Notes: generated by a model from the sequence alone, not told the origin. DNA of 64,000 nt from Saxidomus purpurata (GCA_022818135.1 JAFMSR010000002.1:44492699-44556698); one strand, 5' to 3'. Numbered from the stretch's first letter, positions 22,204 to 34,789 are shown. Numbers and translations: made by a program.

Positions 22204-24205
22204 CAGATTCTTAGATTTGTATGTCTGGAAGTGTAGATCTGAAAGACCAAACAGTGACTTACTGGAGCAAGTGCCAACCTTTTCACAGTGTCCTTATGAA
22301 CTAAGCATTTACAGCTTTTATGTGATATTTTTCTGGGCTGATACTCAAAAGTGTTAAGCTGAAAAGTGAGATTTCGACTCAATATTTTTCATGAGGTTTT
22401 TTATTTATCGCTTGTTTTCACGAATGAAGCATTTCGAAAATTCATCAAACTTGGTTAAATAACGAACAATGGGAAATTAGTGCTCGCTCGCACGTTAAAA
22501 AACTCATGAATAAAAAAAGTTTGCAAATTGTGAAATGAATGACTCGCAAATATAAAGACTTGCATTAATATACAGATACAAAAATTAAGTGTCTTATAAA
22601 TCCACATATTAAAATAATGCATGCAACAGAAATATTTTATACCGTGGAGCAGTCTTACTGTCTAAATGTAACCCATTTTATGAAATACAGGCATTGAAAA
22701 TATGAAATCCTTTCGAAATGTGCTTCTTTGACAATCAGCAATGTCCCGATATGTTATTTTAGAAATTGTACATTTTATTTACAAGTTTCCTGACTTTGAT
22801 GCAGTACGTCTCGGTGACAATATTTATTCCTGTAAGTTACAGTAAACACAAACATGCTACTTTAAATTCCTCTACAAAGTGCTGTAGAATAGCAGAAGAA
22901 ATATATTTCTTTAACCAAGAATTATGATTTTGATATCCACCTGTTATTTAGTGTTTACTTTTTGTAAAATATTCAAGTAATTTCTACTTCATTTGAAAAT
23001 GTTATAAAATGTGCTTTCAGTAATTTCACTAGCTTGTGCCGGCGCTTGAGGCATTCATTGGTGGCTGTGAAAACAGTATACTCACTCGCATTATTCCTAT
23101 TTTCTTGGAATAAATGAAATTTACCTAAAATGTTTTGTGATATTTTCCATGAACAAAGATTGTTTTTATTGTATATAAATGTTGAAATACTACGTTTCTC
23201 TGTAAAGAATTTGCTCATTTTTCTATCTATCGGTCTTCCATTTATAAGTGCATTTAATAATGTGACCTGTTCACAGACCTTTTATTTATTGAATTTGTTT
23301 TGGCATGAGATGTTTGGAGAATAATTAAGAATAAAAACAACGCAATCAGTTTGTTTCTTGAAAATACAAGAAACTTTATTTAACGTAGAATATTTTAACA
23401 ATAAACATTTAGCTATGTAAGATATTTGCCAACAAAATAACAATTTTCTTAACATAAATCACAGTAACAAAACAAATACCTGTATACGTATGATTTCATT
23501 GGATACAAGCAATTTAAAGTAAGAAAATATAAAGTTAAAACACAGCATGCAGGAATGCATGGAGGTAAAAAAAATGCATATCTGAACTAAAAGCAAGGCG
23601 ATTGAAAAACTATGAAAATATTAAGTGAAATCAGTTTTGCAGAGCTGTATCAAATTCCTTTCAATAAATATGATATGATGTGTATATTTGATTTTTGTAT
23701 CATTTTGCATTTTTATCTTGTCTGTGTGCAGGTGGCATCAATTTAAAACTTTACTGTACTCTCTGTAAATTATGGTTTGAGTTATACAATGTATAATCAT
23801 GTGATACTGTGGTAATGTTTCTGGTTATATTATATCTGACTTATTTACCCATGTTTGAAGATGTTAATTTTTGGTTAGAGTTCCTTACTCAGGTAAAAGT
23901 TATCGCTGTTACAATTGTATATGTGTTATACTAGACATACATGTTTAGATAATTTTCATTGCAGTTAACTAGCAGATGTTGTTTTTCTTATCTAAATAAC
24001 GTTCATTTTTGTCAAAAGCCTGTTTGCTTTCATCGATATAGTATGAATATGAGTAAGAAAATGCCTTAAAATTTAAAGTACAGAAGATGATAATTCATTT
24101 TCAACATACTACAAGTACACATGCACCAGTTGTTGTTATTATGACCCACCATCAAAGCCGTCGTCATTTCACTTCCAAGGAGCTAGTTGGACTTTCTCCT
24201 GACGT
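22204..24205. other. noncoding, nothing recognised
   Basis: AT-rich. Short open frames at 22973-23324 on both strands lack family motifs. AATAAA-like signals occur near 23103 and 23330, either of which could end the TMC transcript, but this cannot be decided from the sequence. Confidence 0.4.
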
Positions 24206-24526
24206 TTAAAGTCCCAGGATCACTTTGAATTTACTGATAGGATAATGATAGAACCATGTTCTATTTACTCTAAAACAACATTGACATAGTTATTACGCCT
24301 TTCTTTTGTATTTCAGTTGTTTCTTCAGGAAAAAGAGTTGCCAGAAAACCTTTCTTATTTTTTGCAATATCATTGAAAAAAAAATACTGATCTTTATTTC
24401 TAGCATGTACTTGTCGATTTAAAAAATCAAAGGAATGCTATTGGTAAAATAAAGGTAATGTCCGCTGGTAAGACATCTTTCTTGGTCAAATAAGAGCTAT
24501 TTGTAATTGTGCTCCTGGGACTTTTA
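24206..24526. mobile_element. inverted-repeat element, AAAGTCCCAGGATCAC family, ~320 bp
   Basis: The left end TTAAAGTCCCAGGATCACTT and the right end GTGCTCCTGGGACTTTTA are inverted copies. A second full copy lies at 46537-46881 with the same internal order (AGAACCATGTTCTATT, CTTTCTTATTTTTTGCAATA, AAGACATCTTTCTTG). A partial inverted copy is at 40846-40930. Confidence 0.8.
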
Positions 24527-26059
24527 CAAAAGTTTGCTTTGATATGAACTCATTAAGCAATCGTATCTTTCTTCTATGCTAAACCTATGTCTCTATATTC
24601 ATACACTGTCCGATATTAGGAACTATTTTCCAGTTACACTTGCAATATTGTCTGGTTCCTTTTCCTTCTTTGAAACAAAACTATATATTATTTTATGCAT
24701 TTTTTTACTTAAACATTCCCAGCCAGTTTTTATTTACACACGCTTTTGCCTGCTTTAATTTAAACTTATTTAACATATGTTTAAGTTTTTCATTATGATA
24801 TGATTAGATAAAGGCTATGTTCTGCTAGAACCATGACAGACGGCATTCTTCATTTTCCTTGAATGGGCATTATTGCAAAAATATGGAATGAATGAACATG
24901 AATATGTATAAACATCAACGGAGTTCTTTACTTCTACTCTTGTGAAGATGTCAAGAATTATGTTGCTGTTGATGTTGTTCAAGTGTATTGAACTTGCCTA
25001 TGCAGTTCTAATATACCAAACTTGTTTTACTTGGTTTTTATTCTTGTTACAATCTTTACTTGTAAACAGCCAGAAATCTTGTATTGTAATTGTATTTGCT
25101 TTATATTGTTCAAATGTATAATGCATTTTGGATGATACAGGTCATAAAGTGTTGTTGCCATGTACTTTTTAAAAATTTATTTTGGTTTCTTGAATCTCAG
25201 GCTTATACATATGCAACAAGAGCAACAAATTGTGTTGTTTTACCTTAAAGAAATATAGAAGAATCATTTCAACATCTTATGCAGTGTGATAAATTGTCCA
25301 TCACAGCAACATCTTGTGCTGCTTGGTAAATTGTCCAGCAAGAGAAACGAGCAGTGTACTGATTGGAATTGGTAGTTATCTTTTTTATCGGAAATGAAAG
25401 TTTTTAAGCATTCATTGTACTGATATTACAATAGTATGAATGTTAGTCTGTGTAACACCTTTATTTGTGCTTCCCTTTCTAAACTTGGTCGCAACCTTTA
25501 GGGGGTACAATGCACTTTACCCCATACAAATGTTTATACTGTGTTACATGCACAGTATTATTCTGCAGAATCTTCAGTGATAAGCCTAAAGGCTTTTGAA
25601 TGAAAAGCCTGGGTTTATTATTTGTGTTCGGTAAAGTTCAGAACCACCCTAGGTGTCTGCTTAGAAGGAAAATTTTCTTCCTCTTTAAAATATGCAATCT
25701 TTTAAAGGAGATTGTCTGACTATGTTTCACTGAGAGAAAGCTTGTCTATTCTATATCATAATACAGCTTCAAAATATAAATTCAAGGTGAGCATTTCTTT
25801 CACTGGTCCTCTTTGTTTTTTTTACGTAAAAAAAAATGTTTGTTGTGATGATACTGTTTATCATATAATTATCTTGTAGTTGTTATCATAGTGTTATCAT
25901 AGTGAAGAAATTATCTGTATCATGAGACAGTTTGTTATTATAATTTATATTGAATAAGAAACTATAAAACTTTATATATGTAAAGTGTTTGTATTACTCA
26001 TTTTCGTACACATGTTCAGGAAATTGTCATAAGTAATAAGGTCCTAGTTGAAATTAATT
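24527..26059. other. noncoding, nothing recognised
   Basis: AT-rich sequence without exon-like segments, RNA genes or clear repeats. Confidence 0.4.
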
Positions 26060-26600
26060 TGGTCATTGATTTAGCCAATCATTCAAGATTACCAATATTC
26101 GAACTCTATCTAGATTTTATCAATGTTCTGACCAAGTTTCATGAAGATCAGATGAAAAATGCAACCTATATTGCATACACAATGTATTTCTATTTGACCC
26201 TGTGACCTAGTTTTTAACCCCAGATGACCCATATGCGAGTGCAATTTAGATTTCATCAATATTATCATTCTGACAAAGTTTCATGAAGATTCAATGAAAA
26301 ATGCAACCACTATTGCATACACAACGGTTTTCTATGCTTTGACGTGTTAACCTTGTGTTTGACCCTAGATACACCATATTTGCACTTGACCTTGATACCA
26401 TCAAGAATGTCATACTGACCGAGTTCCATGAAGATCCAATAAAAATGCAACTTCTACTGCAAACACTAGGTTTTTTCTATGACTTGACCCCGTGACCTAC
26501 TTTTTTACCCCAGACGATCTATATTCGAAATTTATTTAGATTTAATTAAGGCAGTCATTCTGACCAAGTTTCATGAAAAGTCCATAAATTTGGGAAAAAA
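26060..26600 (+). repeat. tandem ~130-bp monomers of a dispersed repeat
   Basis: Four diverged units each contain TCTGACCAAGTTTCATGAAG (or a close variant), AAAAATGCAACC and TGACCC-GTGACCTA. A related phrase set occurs at 63360. Noncoding. Confidence 0.65.
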
Positions 26601-26933
26601 ACACTGAGACATCACAGATGTTATAGCCAGAAAAGTACAAGAAAGCGGTGTACTTATTTTGATATACTTACCAGCGATAGAAATAAAAACCTTTAGAGAT
26701 GACAGTGTATCATTTATCAAAATTGTGTTTAATTTTGGAAAGCAGCAACCTGAGATGGCGTAGTCATGACAATTAAATCACGGCAACTCATGCATAGACC
26801 GATGAAGGTCAGCAGTTACAACACCACTGCTAGTCAGCAAGAACACATTTTGGCCGTTAGGTTCCAATAAACTTCCGATTCTTCTCAGTAGATGGATTAA
26901 AGCAAATGTAAAAACTAGAGGCTGTTTTTGACG

Positions 26934-26970
26934 CACACACATGCACGCAAGCACGCACGCACACACAAAA
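26934..26970. repeat. CA/GC-rich microsatellite
   Basis: Short run of CACACACATGCACGCAAGCA-like dinucleotide steps. No other structure. Confidence 0.6.
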
Positions 26971-27546
26971 CGTGCGTCTCACACCACTTAACACTGTATG
27001 ATAGACAGTTTAACCTACTATACATTTACGAAAAAGGACAATAACTCCGCTAAGAATCACTGACCACTCGTATGAAGTTACATCAAAATGAGGCAGTTTA
27101 GAGAAGAAGCACGGGATCATCTAGATGAAGCTCAGACAAGATTTTCTATCAACAAACCCTTTTGAAAAAGTGACCCAACATTAGAATATGCACAATTAGA
27201 TTTCATACTTACCCTGACAGAAAGATATCAAAATCTAGCTGAGCCCTGGCATGATTTCCCAATCAACAGGCAACTGTGACCTTGATAATTTAGATAGTGA
27301 CCCTAGAGTATGATATACATAACTAAACTTCATACAGACAGTCCTACAACCACTGCAAAATGCAGGTCTTGTCTTAGTATTGAAGCTTTCTAAGGAATAT
27401 TGTTGGATTGGTTGCCACCCAAAATCACTGACAAGTATAGCTGAAGAAATCAGCAATCCGGGACAAACTGGTAATACACTGTTGTTAAAACAAAAAATCA
27501 ATCTGTGACATTTGCATGGTATGGTACGGATCCACGGAAATGCCCA

Positions 27547-27830
27547 TTTTTAGCTCACCGGAGCACGAAATGCTCAAGGCGAGTTATTGTGATCGCCAGG
27601 TGCCCATCGTCTGTCCTTTATCCACACTTTACCGTGTGTATGCAAGAGGGCTCATTTTTCATTTGATATTCATGGACATTTGTTAGTATGATTGCCTTGT
27701 TAAAATCTACGAAGAGTTCGAACATTGGTCATCTGGGGTAAAAAACTTGGTCACGGGGTCAAATCATAGAAAAACATCATGTATGTAAGAGGTTGCATTT
27801 CTCATTGGTAGGTTTTTCATCAAACTTTTC
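27547..27830 (+). repeat. TTAGCTCACCGGAGCAC-type repeat fragment
   Basis: Begins TTTAGCTCACCGGAGCACGA, then AATGCTCAAGGCGAGTTATT and TGTGATCGCC, a phrase I associate with dispersed bivalve elements. GTTCGAACATTGGTCATCTG follows. The right end is not identified, so it is a truncated copy. Confidence 0.5.
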
Positions 27831-28302
27831 AATCAATTAAATAGCTTGTGTCCAAAGATCATACCAAACAAGATCTTTGCTGCTGCTCTATTGCTAGTGT
27901 TCAAATCATCTTTAGCAGGCAAATGAATCATCTACCTGTTTGTCTTTCAGATGACTTTGAGCTTTGTTGGGTTCACATTGCATATGTGTATAGTGCCAGA
28001 CGGATAGTTGCTATTTGTGTCTTTCCACTTAGAAATCAATTCGTTAATTTATTATCAAAATAAGTACAAATTATATCCTTATGATGTTCGGTATATATTT
28101 CATTCAAGTAACAGCTGGCCATTGCTAAATGCTATTAATAAAGCAATGGTATTAATATCAGTAAATGCAAATGCAGGCATCCGGTTAATGATATCGGTTT
28201 GCCCGTTCGATCTTTTGTGTTTAGTGTGTAAATGCGACCAAAAGAGTATTGCATTTTGTAAGTTGTATCAAATTATGTTGTGGCGCCCCCGTCAAAACGA
28301 TA

Positions 28303-28468
28303 TACAGTCAAACCTGTGAACAAAGACCACTGTTGGGAAGCTACAAATACGGCCTTTGTTTGCAGGTGGTCTTTCTTCACAATTGTTTCTATTATAGATG
28401 AATAGTGCATTGTGATCTCTCTGCTGGTCTTTATTCATGGTCTTCGTTCGGAGGTGGTCTTAAACACA
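28303..28468. repeat. partial TACAGTCAAACCTG element
   Basis: The left end TACAGTCAAACCTGTGAACA matches the terminus of the element at 6878. The inside repeats the phrase GGTGGTCTT. The matching right terminus is missing or decayed. Confidence 0.55.
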
Positions 28469-29503
28469 GTTTATTAATATATTCTGAAATGCCTCTGCTT
28501 CCTTTAAGTCATGGTTGAAGCACATTCGCGGCGTCTTTGCTGCTTTGCATCAAAATTCGTCTTGATACTGTTCTTACATTATCAAGATGAACTCTTATAT
28601 AAAGAAATTGACTTCCAGACGACCAGCTACAGTACCGGACGACTAGAAAAAGATCTAGGCGTGCCACTTCCAATACAATATGTAAAATCCTTTTTTCATT
28701 GCCTTCCAATTCTAGTCCTTTCTCTGTTTAATACAAAACTAATCATGGCGGGCTTTCATGTATTTGGTTCTTTGAAGTTGTTTCAGATGATTTACAAGTT
28801 TATTAGGGTTGGTCTTGGTTATTTAATTTACAAGTTAGTATTTGTATGCTTGTTAAATACTTCAAACGCACTTTATTCAAGCAAGCAAGCAGTTTATTGA
28901 AAATTACAATGTATTCCGGATGTTATCAAATTACATCTTAAATTATTGGTACATATGCTAGGTATTACAAATAGGAACGAACGACTTACGTGTTACCTAA
29001 ATTAGAGATTTAATCACGCTTTATTTACATAAATTGTCTATCACCAGAGAAAAGAAATTGTTTCAAAATCTCAAAGATTTGTTTCAAATTCCATATATTT
29101 GTGTTACCTGCTATATCAGTAACGATAAGTTTTTTTGGCATTCAAATGAATCACAATTTGAAACGAATGTCTAAAATTATGTACACGTCAAAATAAACAC
29201 TTATCTGACATATCTTTTGTGACCAAAATGGTTCAATATGTTTTTGAATCGGCAATATTGCATGCTTGGTTAATCCTAAATACCTCTTGTTGACGGAACA
29301 ATAAAATTGAACATAGCGGCACTTCGGATATTAAAAATTTACAGCGGAATTAAGAATAAATTGTTTTGTGTTTAGACCTTTTAGAATCAATCGAGTATTG
29401 ACTTAAATTCACAATCAGCAAGTGAAACTTTAGAGCGCGTGTTCGTGTTGCTTGTCATAATCTAACATAAAATTGTTTTGTGTTCAATTATCTCTCTTCT
29501 TAG
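28469..29503. other. noncoding: probable 5' intron of first cGAS-like gene
   Basis: Contains opposing open frames at 28509-28900 that have no recognised family. Its 3' end (from about 29303) resembles the sequence upstream of the second cGAS-like gene (AAAATTGAAC, ATAGCGGA/ACAGCGGA phrases). The duplicated unit therefore includes this intron. A 5' noncoding exon must lie somewhere upstream but was not located. Confidence 0.45.
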
Positions 29504-29510
29504 CATAGGG
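29494..29510 (+). promoter_or_regulatory. splice acceptor deciding the start of cGAS-like copy 1
   Basis: A pyrimidine-rich tract and TTAG at 29500-29503 are followed seven bases later by ATG. Copy 2 has the same layout (TTCTTTTTAG, seven bases, ATG). The shared position argues that both genes have a 5' UTR intron and begin translation here. Confidence 0.7.
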
Positions 29511-31586
29511 ATGACTGAAAAAGAAGTAAACAAAGATGAGGAGAAGGGAATATGTGGGAATGTTGATGATGAACTACTGAAATATATTCAAGAACATGCT
29601 CTAAAACCAAGAAAATATAACAAACTTATTGACTACGTTAAAGAGATGCTTCTTGATTCCAAAGAATGGCTCTTTCATCACTTACCATTACAAGTAAAAC
29701 CACACCCATGCTTGGCTGAGTATTCTATTGAAGCAATAGGAAGTACAAGTGAACAGTTAGCACTGGCGGAAGATAGCGAGGCAGGTTACAATGAAGAGTT
29801 AGATTTTACACTGATTTTAAGAACGCTTACAGCATCACATGAACTTAACAGATGTACAAAAGAAAACATGACAGAAATGGTGTACTGTAAAGAATTTCCA
29901 GGACATGTTTATCTGAAGATTGGACACAGTGAAACCGCCAGTAAATGGAACAGCCTTTGTAACATAGTGTCAAACGAGCAAGGAAACGTAAACGAGTTTT
30001 TCGTGTCACCGGAAGCGATCACAGACGAGTTCTACATGATGATGAGCTATAGAAATGGCATTCAGAACTGGAAACGATATATGAAATTTGCCAAAGAGCA
30101 TTTTGAAAATGAAAATAGTTCCGAGGGTTTACAACAAGACGAAACAGATGAAATAGTGCGGGCATGCGAAGCATTATCTGCAGGTAAAGTTTTATATCAC
30201 ATGGTAGCGCAAGAAGGACCGGCAGTTAAAACTACATTGTTTTTACATGAGAGAGAAAGGCTTTCGTTGCAGTTTGATTGTGCACTTGCAGTACCGTGCG
30301 GTGAGTGGCCAAGTATTGCTGAAAAATGGATTGAAAGAGAAAGAAATTCCGGATGGCCGACTAAACGGCTTATACATGATATAACATCAAAGGGATGTCT
30401 TTTAGTTCCCAAGCACCCATCACTTAGCCGAACAAAACTTGAATGGCGGATTTCTTTCTGTCTTGCAGAGAGACATTTAATGACACACTTGAAAGAGGAA
30501 CAAAAACTCTGCTATATAATTCTCAAAGGTATATGGAGACAATTTTTGAAACCTCCTTCTGGCAAAGCATTACAATCTTACCATTTGAAAAACGTGCTTC
30601 TCTGGGAATGTGAAAATGTGAAGGAAGAGCTTTGGACACTTGAAAGTACGGCAGCGAGGGTCATGGGACTTCTGTTGCGTCTAAAAGATTACATAGAAGC
30701 ATGTCATTGTCCACACTATATAGTTCCCGAGAACAACTTATTTCAGGATATAGAAAGTGATGTGTTACGACGATCCGGAGAGCGAGTGGGTACTTGCATT
30801 ACCGAGGCCAAAGTTGTATGGATTCAAAATACAGCATTATTCTCACTTCCGTCAGAAAAAACCAGACTGGGCATGCGGAAAGAAATGATTGACATTTACA
30901 TGACTCTTGTAGATGAAATTTGCAAATGTTTTGTTAATACCGGCAAAAAAGCAAAGTTCGTAGATTTGAGTGTTTTAGAGAAAGTATCAGAAAACACAGT
31001 GCTTCAGGAAGTAGTCGGATCAGCTGAAATAAAATTCATTACGGATGTATTGAAAAATGCCATGAGCCCAAACGAAGCCAGTCTTATTCGAAGATATATC
31101 TGCACCAGGGCAACGCCAAAACAGCTGCAATTAGCAGTCGCAGACGGAATGTTGGAGCTTACAGCTTGTAGTATAAGTGGATTGACAGCCTTGTCAGAGC
31201 TTACTGAAATTGTTACTGAACTAGAAGTTCTGAAAACACACAATTTTGAAGAATACGGATTTGCCTCCTCATACAAATTTGAAGAGATGTTCAGATTAGT
31301 TGTTAAGTATCTAGCAGAGTGGTCACTTAATAACGGAACTATTGAGTTCGATAACGACAATATAGATCTATTAAATACTATGAAATGTATGCTGCCTTCT
31401 GAAGACGACGAAGACATAGACGATTTCATTATAGACGTGATTGAATGTGATGGATGCAACAAAGATGTCACATTGGAAGATTACTATCGCTGTGAAGTTT
31501 GCCCAGATTTTGACTTATGTAAAAGGTGCTATGAATCAAATGATGAACACAATCATGATTTCTCAGTCATGAACGAAGAATCCTAG
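29511..31586 (+). CDS. Mab-21/cGAS-like nucleotidyltransferase with C-terminal ZZ zinc finger, copy 1 (691 aa)
   Basis: A single uninterrupted coding exon. The acceptor TCTCTCTTCTTAG ends at 29503, so the ATG at 29511, not the upstream in-frame ATG at 29478, is the likely start; it matches the start of copy 2. Mab-21/cGAS fold features: GS at residues 77-78, acidic pair in NEELDF (E96, D98), third acid in LQFDCALAVPC (D256), then LEWRISFCLAERHL (310-323), LQSYHLKNVLLWEC (354-367) and CPHYIVPENNL (400-410). A ZZ-type finger follows: C646, C649, C661, C664, C670, C673, H680, H682. cGAS-like receptors make cyclic dinucleotides after sensing nucleic acid or other ligands; the intact acidic triad fits an enzyme, but activity and ligand are inferred. 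No signal peptide or membrane span is seen. Confidence 0.9.
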   Translation: MTEKEVNKDEEKGICGNVDDELLKYIQEHALKPRKYNKLIDYVKEMLLDSKEWLFHHLPLQVKPHPCLAEYSIEAIGSTSEQLALAEDSEAGYNEELDFTLILRTLTASHELNRCTKENMTEMVYCKEFPGHVYLKIGHSETASKWNSLCNIVSNEQGNVNEFFVSPEAITDEFYMMMSYRNGIQNWKRYMKFAKEHFENENSSEGLQQDETDEIVRACEALSAGKVLYHMVAQEGPAVKTTLFLHERERLSLQFDCALAVPCGEWPSIAEKWIERERNSGWPTKRLIHDITSKGCLLVPKHPSLSRTKLEWRISFCLAERHLMTHLKEEQKLCYIILKGIWRQFLKPPSGKALQSYHLKNVLLWECENVKEELWTLESTAARVMGLLLRLKDYIEACHCPHYIVPENNLFQDIESDVLRRSGERVGTCITEAKVVWIQNTALFSLPSEKTRLGMRKEMIDIYMTLVDEICKCFVNTGKKAKFVDLSVLEKVSENTVLQEVVGSAEIKFITDVLKNAMSPNEASLIRRYICTRATPKQLQLAVADGMLELTACSISGLTALSELTEIVTELEVLKTHNFEEYGFASSYKFEEMFRLVVKYLAEWSLNNGTIEFDNDNIDLLNTMKCMLPSEDDEDIDDFIIDVIECDGCNKDVTLEDYYRCEVCPDFDLCKRCYESNDEHNHDFSVMNEES

Positions 31587-33290
31587 TTTGCTCCGACATT
31601 GGAAAGAGAAAAGACATTTCAACAGAATATTACCTAAGCACTCATTGTGGTTTTAATTTCAACGCTTTTGTTTCATTTAGAAATTTTGAAATATATTTTC
31701 CTCACCTTTTTTAGGGCGAGTGGTCTACAATTTTCTTTTTTTTTTCATGTTTAGGCGATATCGCCGTACGTTACAGGTTTACATAATTATGTTCTAGACA
31801 CCTCATCATTACACTAAAGGGCTATGTTTATGCAGTGTGGCGGCCTCCCGTGCTTTAAGTCACAATAGATTGTTCTGGTGGGGTGGATTTGCCACATAGA
31901 TACCCGTTATTTGCGTAACGTTCTAGAGGGGGTACCCAAGTGGCCTAAAGCTTTCTAAATTTGCATTGTTACCGTACTCTACAAGTTTCTATTACGGCTT
32001 ATGCCTTGGAAAATAGACAGTGCAAGTTGAAAAGCAGCATTACCTATTGTTACCTGTCTAAACAGAAATTGGTTGCTTTGTTATCTAGGCTCTTTTATAT
32101 CTACATAATATTAGGCTTTTGGGCTGATTAATTGGGTCAGTTACCGGTATTGATTTCTTTACAATAACTTTAATACTTTTTTACAATGACTTTGACCTAC
32201 TCTAAAATTAATTCAATAATTGACTTCATTGCAATACAATTTCAGGTCAATATAACATTCGAATACTTTCAGTATTAAACAGGAAGTCTACTATGTCAAA
32301 CGTAATTGTATCTGCATATTACAAATAAAGTATCTGCCATTGTATTTGTTATATCTTAGCTCTTTCTGTAGTGTATTATTGTCACTTTTACAGTATCTAT
32401 TATAAGATCGTTCCAGGTATTCAAAATTGTTCTTATTATTTTATTATTCTTTGATCAAAATTGTAACCAAACTGTCATATTACAGAAGACTATGGTCATG
32501 ATAATGATAACATGGAAAGTTTATCCGTCCATTTGTGCCAAGTTAGGAAAATACTTTTCCTTTCTTACCAGTAGTGTTCAAGTTTCGATGATAGATACAT
32601 GTATAGGCGTTTCTGTCAGGTATGCACATACTTCATTGCCCAATCTACGGTATCAAAAACGTGTTTTCTTGAAGGTCACACGTGTCTTGAAGCTGGTGAG
32701 AACGTTTGACTATTCAGTATCTAACTTGCACACATTTTCTTTTAGTTTTTGTTCTTCATTCAAATATTTTGACATTTCCAAAGACTCAGCCATCAACATG
32801 TTTTACATACCAGTGTTTGTGTCTGGCTTACTTCCGTGCACTTTAAAACAAGGATCCAAAATTAATTTGATACTGTTTTCCTATATTATTTACCTTGAAA
32901 CTTTCTTTAATTTCATATATGCATCTTATATTACGTGACAGGGCCTGGTTTCTCTTCATGTAAACAGCTAACAATGAAAGCCTATAGTCTGCAACCGATG
33001 ACTAACGTCTGCCGCTTTGGTCATATTTAAATACGAATGACCAATGTATAGTTAAGTGAAATGTATCAAAGTGACTACATTTTGTTGTATTTATGTATTT
33101 TAGAGTTTTACAGTTGGTACCGGATAATCCATATTACCAACATCCCAAGAAGAGTTTAGTTATTTTAGGTTTCGGTGGATATTGCTAGATACAAAACGTG
33201 TCCCGTTCCTGAGACACCCCTGGTTCTTTCACATACCCGGTGTACATACTTCGGTTTTTAGGTCTCATCCGAAATACCATTAGTTATGAT
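31587..33290. other. noncoding 3' flank of cGAS-like copy 1
   Basis: A block near 31753 (TTAGGCGATATCGCCGTACG) matches 39711 (TTAGGCGATGTCACCGTATT) downstream of copy 2, so the duplicated segment extends past the stop codon. An AAATAAAG polyadenylation-like signal occurs near 32322. A 148-codon frame at 32492-32938 has no family features. Confidence 0.5.
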
Positions 33291-33291
33291 A

Positions 33292-33372
33292 ATGAAGGAG
33301 CGGGGGATCGAACCTGCGATCCCTGGATTACAAGAACAGCGCGTTACCACTGGACCACTGATCCGCTCCTTT
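33292..33372 (-). repeat. tRNA-derived (Thr-like) sequence, probable SINE head
   Basis: On the minus strand it reads AGTGGTCCAGTGGTAACGCG, a CTTGTAA anticodon-like loop (TGT) and the B box GCAGGTTCGATCCC. GGAGCGG and CCGCTCC could pair as an acceptor stem, but then the T stem is three bases short and the anticodon stem is mismatched. It is therefore tRNA-derived and not a working tRNA. Confidence 0.65.
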
Positions 33373-34789
33373 TTGTTACATGTTTATCTTGTCTTTATCA
33401 CTCTAGCCATTCAACCATTTCATATATTGCAGATTGACACTTTTCTGGAACCCTTTTACAGTATTCTTGATAGATTTATTTCATACTGAACTGCAGAACC
33501 AGACATGTCGGCCATAAATTCTACAAAAATGACGCCATGCAAGAATTAGAATATCTTCTCCAAAAACATAACGATTTATTAGATATTTTTCTTGTCATCT
33601 GAACGTACATTATTTGACTTTTAGTGATCTGTTTATTGTTGTTACAAGACAGTGTGACGTAATACGTGTTCGGAGATAGGATAAATGTGAGAAACCTGCG
33701 AACTTGCTTGAAATCAGATTGAAGAAATAAGCATGATGTGTCATCGTTATATAAATTGCCCTCTAACAAAATTCGCGGTTGGAAGAAGTCAGTAACCCTA
33801 ATGATTGCAATTATTTATTTTTTCAAATTGTGTCATCTCTAATTTCAGAAATCTTAATTATGAGCTGCGTAATTTTTAAAACGCTCAGTTGAATATAAAA
33901 TTACAAATGCTAACGTCAGTAGAGAAGTTTTTAAAAATATTGTTTAAGTTACATTACCCACATTAGGTTATAGTCAATAATGATGCTGAAAACGCAGTGG
34001 ATGCTTTAAAAGCATATGAAAACATAACTTTTACCAAGTTATTTCTGTTATTGACAGATATAAATTAAGATATACATAACCGAAAAGGTGAACTTTTTAC
34101 TTTGGTCTAGGATAGTCGAAACATATTGTTTCAGATTTCCTCTATATTTAATGTGACTGAAACTGTTATACAGATTGTTATTTTTTGGTAATAACTATGG
34201 CAATGTTTATTTTTCTAGAAGTATAAATCACTGACTAATGTTTTATTTAAAATTTTCAGCATCATTCTTGACTATAAACCAATGTGACCACTTTGAAAAG
34301 TAAGGTAACTTTAAAAAGAAATCAATGTTTTTCATAATACAATACATAGCGGAAACAAGTTTCGCTTCAAGAAAACTGGTAAAGGTCACCAAAATATAAT
34401 TTCTTTGAAACTAGTCAGAAATTGGGCCAGTGTTATTTTTTTTATTATATAAATCTATGTAAAACAAGTGGTCAAGTTTTGTATATTAAGTACTTTTATA
34501 TTAAAAATCTACAATGAAATACACCAGTATAATCTTAGTATTCTTTGAAAGTAGATTGCTGAGTAAGGCTCTTGAAGTGGTGTGGTCAAAACCAGTATAA
34601 TTGCAAAGGTGTAGACCTACTAGCAGGTGGGATGCACCTTATAAAATCACTTCGTCAGATATAGAGGAACAGTCTAAACAAAGGCATGTACATTACGTAG
34701 GTTGGTTACATTAAGTAAATTGCGAAAAACATTTATCATGTTTTTCATCAGATTCCCAGATCTTCTCGATAAATACAAAAATAACGTAG
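33373..34789. other. noncoding, nothing recognised
   Basis: AT-rich sequence between the two cGAS-like genes. No exon-like segment or clear repeat. Confidence 0.4.

Noticed and set aside
28509..28900. Overlapping 129- and 66-codon frames on opposite strands
   Set aside because: Neither shows a recognisable family or flanking acceptor and donor that would place it in a gene; most likely chance.
31004..31471. Antisense frame of 155 codons within cGAS-like copy 1, with a similar one (164 codons) in copy 2 at 38839-39333
   Set aside because: Its preservation is explained by conservation of the sense protein; the antisense sequence is Ser/Leu-rich without features.
32492..32938. 148-codon open frame on the plus strand downstream of the first cGAS-like gene
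   Set aside because: Composition is typical of translated AT-rich noncoding DNA, with no domain motif, no paralogous frame near the second gene and no splice context.
33292..33372. Possible functional tRNA-Thr (TGT) on the minus strand
   Set aside because: T stem and acceptor cannot both form, the anticodon stem is mismatched, and the sequence resembles the SINE heads elsewhere in the window.
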